A program made the translations under genes and the position numbers. Positions 55,063 through 64,000 of a stretch of DNA of 64,000 bases are shown piece after piece; the stretch's first letter is position 1, and each line of letters starts with the position of its first letter. The notes beneath the pieces were generated by a model. That model saw nothing but the letters and a program-made list of their open reading frames with translations, had not been told where the DNA came from and searched no databases. The DNA comes from Pocillopora verrucosa (lineage: Eukaryota; Cnidaria; Anthozoa; Scleractinia; Pocilloporidae), in NCBI RefSeq assembly GCF_036669915.1, contig NC_089321.1:7606163-7670162 (forward strand), in the 5' to 3' direction.

Positions 55063-55270
55063 CTATTCATCAGACAAAACAGTGATATGGTCTTGTGGAT
55101 TTTAATATTTCACGGAGATTGTCCGATTTTTGATGTACTCATACTGTGCTGTAAACCCCTGCATTTGTTTTATTTCCATTGGACATTACCGCCAGGGTCT
55201 TAAAAATCCCTTCATTTGCTTCTCCATAGCGCTAAGGGCTAATCAGGTTGCGCCGCCGCAGCTAAGCCCC
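55063..55270 (+). pseudogene. Family D receptor C-terminal relic, unit IV
   Basis: The best preserved of the three relics: YCAVNPCICFISIGHYRQGL then KNPFICFS is readable. It shares the GGATTTTAA stop of the others, where D1 has GGATTTCAT. Confidence 0.8.
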
Positions 55271-55395
55271 GCACTAAAATGCTAATTAGTCGCAATCAAG
55301 GATAAATTTCGTACTGACCGTTTTAGTCAGAACTTAAGGAAAGTCAAGTTTACAGTAAAAAAATATCTTTTTAGTAAAAGTTCTTAGTTGAATAA

Positions 55396-55934
55396 AGGCC
55401 TATTTACACGGTACGACTTTGTCGCATGCGACAAGCTTACGACAGGCCTACGACACGAATTGTATCGTGTAAATCAAACCTACCACTCGCTTACGACTGT
55501 CGTGCACGTCACGAAAAATGTCGTAGGATTTTAAAACATGTTTTAAAACGCTGCGACAATCGTAGCCGAAATTGATAGAAAATGACGTATTTTGTGACAA
55601 ATTTCTACTGAGTAGGGGAGGAAGGTGAAATTTTCTTGCGTCAAAATGGCGGAGGAAGTCGCCTCCGGAAAGTCGAAGACTGCTTCCAAAGCGAAAAATA
55701 CATTCTCAGATGAGGAAACAGAGAATATGATATCACTGTGGAGCGAGGAAGAGGTTCTTTTCCTTCTCTTGCAAATTATTGAAACAATGACCGCGGCCCA
55801 AACGAGTGGAATTGCACGCGATTTTGGCATGTCGTAGGTGAAGATGTCGTGCGCGTGTAAATTGTCCTAAGTCATGTCGTAGGCCTGTCGTAAGCTTGTC
55901 GCATGCGACAAAGTCGTACCGTGTAAATAGGCCT
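55396..55934. mobile_element. PIF/Harbinger-like non-autonomous DNA transposon, copy 2
   Basis: Same length (539 bp), same TAA duplications (55393-55395, 55935-55937) and same position in unit IV as the copy in unit I. It was therefore copied with the unit and is not a second insertion. Confidence 0.88.
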
Positions 55935-56587
55935 TAACAAAGGTGAACTTTGTCGATTGTCAGTTTGGTGTTTTTAAAAACTATGATGATAAAGACGTTC
56001 ATTGGTCCCGCTTGAAACTGATCGCTCATTTGCATTCAGCGGCATGTCAAAAAATCAGAAGAAGATGAGAAGCCAGGTATAAAAGCTTAATTTTTTATAA
56101 CGGAAAATCTTGTTAACCTCAAGAAACTTTATGGGAGTTTTGGTGACGAAAATAAATTAACAAGTTAGTGAAATTAACTCCCCGAAAAGATGTACAAGAC
56201 ATAAAGCAAGAAGCGTATTCCTGTCTGAATGGACTTCAATATAAACTAACTAATTCAAGCAAAATTACGCTGCTATGTCTGTTCATGCAGTTCTTATTTT
56301 AAAAGTTGTGTTCAGAGCCAAAGATTGGTTAAAAAAAGGGAAATTATCGTTTGCCTAAAACAACATTAGGGATACGGTTCATCGAGACCGATATTTATTC
56401 TTTTTTTACTCTTTCGTCTTTTTGTTCTTCTTTGATAGTAATATCACCTGTACTTTGGTTTTACCGCAGAGACTGAAATTTGCCGCTCGGCGATGTTTAC
56501 ATTTTGACTAGATGGACTCGCCGAGGCACATATGGTTGATGAGCTTATGCAGTCGTTTAAGTCAACTATTTATCTCCATTTGCTATT

Positions 56588-56836
56588 ATGCTTTTTAAAT
56601 CGAAAGAAAGAAAATGCAAAATTTTTACAGAGCGGCTTTACGATACAAATGGCCAGAATACTTTGATTAAAAAGCTGTCACCGTTAAAAGAATTTCGAAA
56701 TTCGTTAAATATAGAAAGTGACTTATTAATTGAGCTGACAGTTGGAAATTCCCAAAAAGGAATGTTTACACGAAAAGTAGTCTCGCAATATGCAAAGGTG
56801 TTTGAAGATAAAGACAGATTAATTAAGTTATTATGA
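56588..56836 (+). other. 82-codon open frame of doubtful status
   Basis: Reads MLFKSKERKCKIFTERLYDT and on to VFEDKDRLIKLL, highly charged, with no recognised family. The paralogous stretches at 12256-12510 and 43937-44168 carry indels that break this frame, and more diverged forms lie near 1687, 45856 and 58527. Conservation is therefore at the DNA level only. Probably not coding. Confidence 0.15.
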
Positions 56837-58451
56837 CAGAGATAGTTTACCATAGGGTTGTTTTGTAGTTATTGTTTTTGTAGTTAAATAGGGCGAATGA
56901 AAGGTTTATTATTATCTAAAAAGTTATTTCAAAACAGTCACAACATGAGTCAAGAAGAACATGGAACTTCAATTTCTAAGATTGATCTTTTCCAGCACTA
57001 GTCATTTCAGTTGGCGCTAAACTTAAATCATCCGCTCAGCTGAAGGGAAGTTTCGTGAACAAAGTGCCATCAGGCACAAGCTTATCGGATTCAAATTGCT
57101 AACTCGGGTTGAGCCCTGTGCATAAAAATTATGTGTCAATACCGACATATTTCATCGGGAGGTCTTTCAAAAGACAGTTATTAAGTGGCGTTTTCAATGC
57201 AAACATCCATAGGGGGTCTTTTTCCATTGACGTGCTCAGTTCACAAACTTCTTACAACCAAATGACCACTGAGAAAAATAAAAATTACTGAAACCATCAA
57301 TTCGTACCACGAAAGATCTTAATATGTGAACTGGAATCGGGAAACTACTATACATGTTGTATTTCAAAACGTAATACGTTTTAACCTTAAACAATCCTAA
57401 CGGCAAGAACATGTAGTTTAACAAATGAATTTATATTTTTAGTTGGGGTTTTGCGAAGTCTACAAATGGGTAGATATGTTTACCGTCACCTACAGCGCCA
57501 CATCTCAACTTCAGCATAACGTATGAGAGCGGTGTCGAATTCTAAATTTGCCGTCGGGGTTTCCGTTCCCAGTGGACGCAAATTTTTGGTCATTTCACGT
57601 TGATGTTTTGTAGAGGACGGCTAAAATAATGTAGGAAATTTTAAAACGCACGTGCTGAGCTATTTGTTTTACCCTTTAGATCCTTCGTTTGATCCGTTCT
57701 CGTCTGGGCCGTCTGAGTATGATCATATTTCTGAGTTCTTAAAAATAAAGCCAGATCAGATGAGAAAGTACAGAGAAGTGGTTCATTAACTTGATTCACA
57801 TCTATGACCATCTATGGCTTAAAAATGAATTTTTAATTTACACGCTCAGAGATTCTGAGTGTCTTCCTCAGGTTGCACTTCTCTTGTGGGTTCTTACACT
57901 CTATTTAAATAAGTGTTTTCTTCACTCAATTTATGGAAAAAAGTCTGATTATTAACATATAAATTATAATAGCCATTAGCTGGACGGAAATAATCCAAAG
58001 TTGTCTGGCAGGTATTAAAGCTGAAAGTAGACTGAAAAACGTTGTATAGTCGCCTTTTGCAATACCATTTGCCGTTAACGTCACGCTTAAACTTTTCTAT
58101 TTAAGAAAAACTTCTTTCTCATACGTGATGATTCTGAGACAAGCTGTCAACTGTCATTCAACATCACTAAATTATTCTATTTCGGTATTCGCCATTCTAT
58201 CACGTGCTTTATTCATGTTTGCCTTTAGATTCAGATCACGCATTGCGTTCAGCTACCTTCCTTAAAAATGACTTTCATATGTAAATAAATTCCTCTAAAA
58301 TTGTTGTTTTCACTTCTTGTCTTCCAAGTCTATCTGTAATTATACTCGTGATCAACAAATCGGACTCCCACTTCGCAGTCGTTCGATTTAGTCGATCCCT
58401 CGTATGACAGACCGAATTAGACTTCACTCGGTTTTATTACCATCACTAATC

Positions 58452-58501
58452 TGTTTCGCTTTCTATGGAAATTATCATCAAGGCTTTAAGAGTCTCTTTA
58501 G
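58452..58501 (+). pseudogene. C-terminal receptor scrap, unit V
   Basis: Same GNYHQGFKSLFS-stop peptide as at 1607, in the equivalent place of unit V. Confidence 0.6.
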
Positions 58502-60806
58502 CTGATTTCTTTCTGGTTGACCTAGATGCTTTTTAAACCGAAAGAGAGAAAATGCTAAATATTTTATGGAGCGGCTTTACACGATATAAATGGCCGGAAT
58601 ACGTCGATTGAAAAGCTGTCACCGTTACAAGAATTTCGAAAGTCTTTGAGCAGAAAGCGACTTATTGATTAAGCTGACATTTGGACAGCTGGCAGTTCTT
58701 CCTGGTTGACCCATATGCTATGTTGTAGTTTGAGCCCCCGAGCTGTTGCATGTTCGCTCACTAGCTTACGATGTTTCTGGTGCAGGTACACAATATGTCA
58801 GCTTTACTGCTGATATATAACAGAAATGGGCTAATTAATACGACTTTGAAGTGAAACTCCTTCTTTGAATAGTCACGAACGAAGTTTAAAGATTGGGATA
58901 CAACTCAATCGACCCCGCTAAAAAATATATATATAAAATATCTTGTCTACTGGTATTCTGGCACTTATTAATTCAAAATGACCGGTTAAAGAAGTTGAAA
59001 TAAACCAGGATCTTCAAACTCCTTAGAAAAAGTCACTTCAGACCGCACGACTTCGTGTCTATACCTAACTGGCAACTCAAAGAATTTTTAAGGAAATTTT
59101 TATGACGGCTTAAACCGTTATTTAGAATAATTATGGCTTAATGATCGTTTGATATATGTAATTCTAGGTACATATTTTGTAAACACTTTTTGTAGAGCGC
59201 TGTCGTTGAAATTTTTCCAAGAGGTTAAAGGATCAGATAAAAAAATAAGATCGAATTGATCACATGTAGCATCCAGTAAATAAAGACAAAACATATTACA
59301 TAACCACAGCCCTTTCATGACTTTTGTGTTAGCGAAAAATTAACCCGACCACGCCTTGTCATATATACCAGAAAACATATAATTAAAATCCTCTTTTTTC
59401 ACAATGAAAAGAAAGTTAACTTATTGTTTGAATGAGTGTGCTTGAAATAGGTTTAAACGAAGGGACAAATTATATTGAGAGCAATAGAAACAACAACATC
59501 TGTTTATTCTTTGGCATGAGAAATAAAAGGAGATGTCAAAGAAATACATGGGACATTGGGGTTGACTGAATTAAGAAAACAAAATTGATCTAGAATTGAA
59601 AGAAATGTTGCGCTTTTTAAACTTCATCAATTCCTTCCTTAGCACTCATATCACCTCCACTTTGTAATTTGCTTTTACCTTTGGGAGTGCATGACATTTG
59701 TCGCTCAGTAATATTTACGCCTTGAATAAATGACCTCACCAGAGCACTTAACATAAGTGCGTTTATGCGTTCGTTTATGGCAACGGAAAACGGTAAAATT
59801 AAAATTTTCAGTTTAATAAGTTTTTTCTCAAAAGAATCTCTTGGTTTCTCTGTGATCCTTTAACATACTGTATACTACATCCTGCAACATTTTCCTTCAC
59901 TTATTATAAGCTGTCATCAAATGAAACCAGCTGTCAAACGTTATTCAACAAATAACGCTATTTCAGTTTTTGCTTTCCAGTCGTTTGCTTAAGTTTTATT
60001 GCCTTTTTAATTTAGATCACGCCTCGCAGGGGAAGAAAACAGCCAGCTTTCATTTTAACTTCATTTTTTCCCCGTTTCCCGCTCCTCAATTACCAGGCCG
60101 TTCTCGCACACACATTCCTCGCTTTTTGTTAGCTGATATTAGTTTTTCACGACTCATTCTGGCTTGGAAACTGACATCCGTCAATCGTCTGGTACAAAAA
60201 AAGTATGCAAGCAAGCGGTCAATTAAAAAATACAAAAATCAGCATCAAGTAACTGAAGCACAAATTTATGATACGTATTGAAAGCGTACAAAAACCTTTA
60301 CAGTTTTACGCCGAAAATACTGTAGCAATTAACAAAAATGTTTATAAATAAGGACATGCATGTTATTTTGTGGCAGATTCTTTCCACGAGGTAGTATCGC
60401 TTCTTTACAGCTTATTTTTTACGAAACAAAATAAAAAATGCGATAACTAATAAATTCTCAAGGAAATCTCTCCTTTACTTAAACTGAATGTTGTAATTAC
60501 CAGCTGTTTACATACACGTCAAGAGAAGAAAATAGACTGAGAAAATGGAACTTTCTAAAACTTTCCTGAGGCCAATGATATTTCTATTTAAAGTAGAATT
60601 ATCCAAATGAGATCATTCCCAACTCTTTCATCTGAGGTAACTACAGTTGTAGATACTTTTGCTAATCAAAATGAAGGTTCAGGTACATCTGTCGATATTC
60701 TTAAATTTCTGGAGAAGCTAACGTATGCAATTTAGAACAATAATAATATCTATGCAAATCATCACTGCGTTCACTTAAAAAAAGAGCGTTCAGAGCTGTT
60801 GGCTGA

Positions 60807-60921
60807 ATGTCGGCAATGTGATCGCAACGATGAATGGAACACAGGTACCGAGCTGCTTAAATCCAGTTACTGAGGGAAAGAGAATCGAATTCAACTTTGC
60901 TTACAGCTTTCGTAAAATAAC
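60807..60921 (+). pseudogene. N-terminal receptor scrap (family F), unit V
   Basis: Same scrap as in unit I, with MSAM then stop, then MNGTQVPSCLNPVTEGKRI. It differs from the unit I copy in keeping the PSC motif. Confidence 0.6.
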
Positions 60922-62213
60922 AAAATACAAAATAAAGACAGGAAAAAGTTAATAAGCGAGTAAGGAAAGAAGTTTTTACTGTGGGAAAAATCTTTTGGAT
61001 CTGTTCCTCATGCAGAACTAAATCCAACTCAGTAAAAGAAGTTGGACTAAAGAAAGTAAATGAAAGGTACTTGTCAGTAATCAGCTTTGTTTTGTTTATT
61101 GAGACTAAAGGTAGCCCCCCGAGAACTACTCAGTGCCAAAGCTTGGTTAAAGAAAGGAAAATTATCCTTTTCTTAAAACAACTTCAGGGATACGGTTCAT
61201 CGAAACCGATATTTATCCTCTTTTACTCTTTTGTCCTTTTGTTCTTCTTTGATAGTCATATCACCTGTACTTCGGTTTTACCGCGGGGACTGAATTTTGT
61301 TGCTCAACGATGTTTACATTTTGAATAGATGGCCTCGCCGAGGCACAGAAGGTTAATGAGTATATGCGATCGTTTAAGTCGGCTAAAGCAACAGAGATAT
61401 CATCTTGCTCGAATACAGAAACAAGATTAAAGGAAAAATTTACATCGTAAGCCATATGAATTCTGTCATGTAAATTTGTTAAATTATTACAAGTTCTCCT
61501 GGTGACTTATGAAACCATACCATTTTTCTCGCATATACGAAATCGGCTTTGTCCCGGTGTTTCCTTCCCTTTTATTACAACTTCCTGAAAGTTTTCTTTA
61601 AAACTCCAACCAGTCTACTGAGCAACAAGCTCAGGCTAATTAAACTTTCGATGGCAACATAATTAAAAATGAATTCTGAATTGAAAAGAAGACTTATGAA
61701 GCCATACCATTTTTTATCGCACATAAGAAGTCGGCCTTATATTGTCCTGTACCCTTCCTTTTTGTTACGACTTCGTGAAAATTTTCTTTAATACTCCAAT
61801 AAGTTTACTAAGCAACAAGACTAATCAGTAAGTTCGAGGCTGGATTAAACTTTCGATGGCAACATAATTAAAAATAAATTCTGAATTGAAAAGAAGATTG
61901 TAGATCTTTTGGCTACCAGCTGTCAACCGTTATTCTATATCAGTAAACATCTGCGGCTGGGCTATTTCTGGAGCCATTGGAACAATATTGATAATGATTA
62001 TATAAACTCATATAAGATGGGCTCCTGCTTATAAACTTGAGAAAATTGTCCCTTTTGCCGACAATATTTGAAAAAGCATATCGATTGCTTAATTTCGGAC
62101 AACAGCTGATTCCAACCATACTTTTCTTAGTTAGAGGTCTCAGGTGAAGACTGTCAATTTTCTAGAATTTTCCTAGGTATGTTCATTAATTAAACATGTG
62201 AAAGTTTCATCTC

Positions 62214-62218
62214 TATAA
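62214..62218 (+). promoter_or_regulatory. Weakened TATA box of receptor A4
   Basis: Where A1-A3 have CTATATAAG, A4 has CTCTATAAG, leaving TATAA only. Confidence 0.4.
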
Positions 62219-62309
62219 GATGGATAGGCTGTGTTTTCATCCAGTCGAGTTTAGGTACCCACCGCAAGGCTGTTGGCTGAAGAAAAACCTGATCTCTTGG
62301 TATCGAAAA

Positions 62310-63308
62310 ATGTCTGCAAACGTGACAGCAGTGGTGAATGGAACACAGTCCATGTCGAACTGCTTCAACCCCACAGCGAGAAGAATTGGAGGAACCTTCG
62401 CCTACTGTCTGCTATTTGTTGTGTCGCTGGCTGCGAATACCCTCATTGGAATAATTGTCTATAGGACGAAAACTATGAGAACACCAATCAACATTTTGAT
62501 AGTAAACATGGCACTCTCCGATCTGTTGTACCCGATTTTCCTCTTTCCTAAAATTTTTGTAGAGTTAAACACGGCCGGCCACTGGCTGGTTGGCGGTCCC
62601 CTTGGCCATGCGGCGTGTAAACTGAGTTCCTTCGCTGCAGATGTCTCAACTCTAGTGTCAATTCAGAGCCTGTTGTTGATCGCAGTGGATCGATTTGTAG
62701 GTGTAGTATTTCCTCTCCGTTCCCCACTGATCAGTTCAAAGCAGTGCCGGTACTTCATTCTCGTCATTTGGATCGTCGCCTTGGCAGTCCATTGCCCATA
62801 TTTGATCGCCTTTAAAGTTCTTGAGTCTTCAGAAGGGCTGTTTTGTCGGTGGCAGCGGAATGACATATTTGGAGAGTCCCTATCGCAGCAAACCTACATA
62901 CTGGGATTGATCGTTGTTACCATCTATGTCCCTTTGGTTTTGATTTCCATACTTTATTTTGTCATTTCCTTAAAAATTAAATCGCAGAAGATTCCAGGGA
63001 AGCAATCAGCTAACGCAAGAGAACGGCGTTTGAAGAAAGAAAGAAATGTTCTTAATATGTCCGTTGCCATTGTCTTGGTGTTCGCCGTATGCTGGTTGCC
63101 ACTCAGCATCTACGCCTTGCTGTTCCATTATTCATCAAACATGGCTATGAGGTCATCTTGTGGCATGGAATACTTTAAAATTATTGCCTTTCTTATGGCG
63201 CGCTCGTACTGTGCTGTAAATCCTTGCATCTGTTTTATCTTCAGTGGTAATTATCGTCAAGGTCTCAAGAATCTCTTCGGTTGTTTTCCTACAAGCGAAG
63301 CTGCTTAG
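62310..63308 (+). CDS. Class A GPCR, receptor A4
   Basis: A 332-aa receptor. Landmarks as in A1, but helix 5 keeps isoleucines (VTIYVPLVLISILYFV), so this copy probably represents the family A state before R205/K214 arose. Other differences from A1: V8 and N16 in the N-terminus (TAVVNGTQSMSNC), L69 in helix 2, H91 before WLVGG, A109/V112 in helix 3, G131 after DRFV, ECL2 LFCRWQRNDIF, S173, and a tail with PTSEAA. A 30-codon upstream extension to an ATG at 62220 overlaps the promoter and is not used here. AATAAA lies at 63454-63459. Helices 1-7 are uninterrupted. Confidence 0.92.
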   Translation: MSANVTAVVNGTQSMSNCFNPTARRIGGTFAYCLLFVVSLAANTLIGIIVYRTKTMRTPINILIVNMALSDLLYPIFLFPKIFVELNTAGHWLVGGPLGHAACKLSSFAADVSTLVSIQSLLLIAVDRFVGVVFPLRSPLISSKQCRYFILVIWIVALAVHCPYLIAFKVLESSEGLFCRWQRNDIFGESLSQQTYILGLIVVTIYVPLVLISILYFVISLKIKSQKIPGKQSANARERRLKKERNVLNMSVAIVLVFAVCWLPLSIYALLFHYSSNMAMRSSCGMEYFKIIAFLMARSYCAVNPCICFIFSGNYRQGLKNLFGCFPTSEAA

Positions 63309-63841
63309 TTATCGTTTTCTCCCCAGCCTTCTGCATGCTGTTTGGATTTATCCGCGCATTGATGTGGCTGAACATGCCCGCCGTTTCTTTATCCCTATTT
63401 ATAGAGAATTTGAGCAGAGAAATTTTTGAGACGCGGGCAGCAACAGGAGAAAGAATAAAACTAAAACCTGGCGCGATTTGATACTAATTCATCGACCGTA
63501 AGGAATAAGAACTTTTAACTTGCGGCTGCCGTCCGCGTCTGCCGCCGATGCTCAAGCTCTCTAATAACTACACTTATGAAGTAGTTGGTGCAGCGAAACC
63601 CATCCATCAACTGATTTACTATTTGGTGACAGCAAACTTTCCACATTTTACAACTCTGGCCATCTCTTTCTGACTTGTTGAAACTGTTCGTAATCCCTTT
63701 TAGAAGAGCCTCGCTCTATTGCTTCTGAAATTTTTGACTTGGCACCCGAAAAAAGACAGCCCGTATGTATTTTCAACTGGTCAGGCAAAGTGACAATAGA
63801 CGTTGTTGAGATAATGCGGGATCTCCTTAAGACACACGCCA

Positions 63842-64000
63842 GCGGCAACACGTAATAAATTAAAGAAAAACTTTAGAGCTGAATTTAAACAGAAAGGGAA
63901 TACTGTAAACGTTGTAGCGGCAACGTGAAATAAATTAAAGAAGAAGCTTTAGAGTTGGAGTTAATCAGAAAGGAAATACTGTAAACGTTGTAGCGGCAAC
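63842..64000 (+). repeat. 76-bp minisatellite, at least 3 copies (unit V)
   Basis: Repeats begin at 63842, 63917 and 63993 and the array runs off the window end. Confidence 0.85.

Larger units (their letters stand above)
44178..56841 (+). repeat. Segmental duplication unit IV (A3-B3-D relic)
   Basis: About 12.66 kb nearly identical to unit I in order, spacing and sequence, including the Harbinger-like insertion at the same relative site. The A3 protein differs from A1 at only five residues that I could find. Main structural differences are two extra copies of the 76-bp minisatellite and small indels. It is either a very recent duplication or recently homogenised by gene conversion. Confidence 0.85.
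56842..64000 (+). repeat. Segmental duplication unit V (A4; continues beyond window)
   Basis: The fifth copy starts at TAGTTTACCATAGGG and follows unit IV closely through relics and A4, then enters the minisatellite where the window ends. By analogy a family B gene should lie about 2-2.5 kb further on, outside the window. Confidence 0.8.

Noticed and set aside
1-64000. Retroviral, LTR, Polinton or LINE coding remnants
   Set aside because: No reverse transcriptase, integrase, capsid or polymerase motifs were seen on either strand.
1-64000. CRISPR array or bacterial operon
   Set aside because: The only regular repeats are the 76-bp minisatellites, without unique spacers; gene structure and signals are eukaryotic.

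Overview
The window reads as AT-rich invertebrate DNA dominated by single-exon class A (rhodopsin-like) G-protein-coupled receptor genes in a tandem array. Intronless, lineage-specific receptor expansions, a tRNA-derived SINE of a kind I associate with stony-coral genomes, and abundant foldback/MITE-like repeats suggest an anthozoan cnidarian, most likely a scleractinian coral. The organism is an inference from style; no species-diagnostic gene is present. I saw no virus-like element, rRNA gene, CRISPR array or bacterial operon.

Layout. Five head-to-tail copies of a roughly 9-13 kb segment can be aligned by eye: unit I (1-12520), unit II (12521-about 21745), unit III (about 39550-44177, shortened by deletion), unit IV (44178-56841) and unit V (56842 to the window end). 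The units carry a family A receptor (332 aa) followed about 2-3 kb downstream by a family B receptor (324 aa), then a beheaded C-terminal relic of family D. Units I and IV are almost identical. Between units II and III lies a different stretch (about 21750-39550) with families C (two intact genes), E (two pseudogenes) and D (one intact gene, one inverted and truncated copy).

Gene inventory: nine receptor genes look intact (A1 5468, B1 8391, A2 16853, C1 24318, C2 32119, D1 38408, A3 49570, B3 52664, A4 62310). Five are clearly broken (B2 19809, E1 29139, E2 34533, D2 on the minus strand at 35729-36574, and an A/B fusion at 40786). At least twelve further short N- or C-terminal scraps lie in the 'intergenic' DNA. 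The locus is a birth-and-death cluster in which the spacer DNA is itself largely made of decayed receptor cassettes. All families share a seven-helix plan with DRF instead of DRY, a conserved helix-3/ECL2 cysteine pair, and an NPCIC or NPWIC form of the helix-7 motif. Ligand and coupling cannot be read from sequence; the closest general resemblance is to neuropeptide-type receptors.

Regulation and mobile DNA. Family A genes have a TATA box about 90 bp before the chosen ATG. Families C, D and E share another leader (AATCAGCTGTGTTTT, then an A/T-rich TATA-like stretch, then TAGGTAGC) that also survives as orphan copies without a gene. Paralogous filled and empty sites date several insertions: a 539-bp PIF/Harbinger-like element with TAA target-site duplications sits in units I and IV but not III, and a 197-bp MITE with TTA duplications sits only in III.
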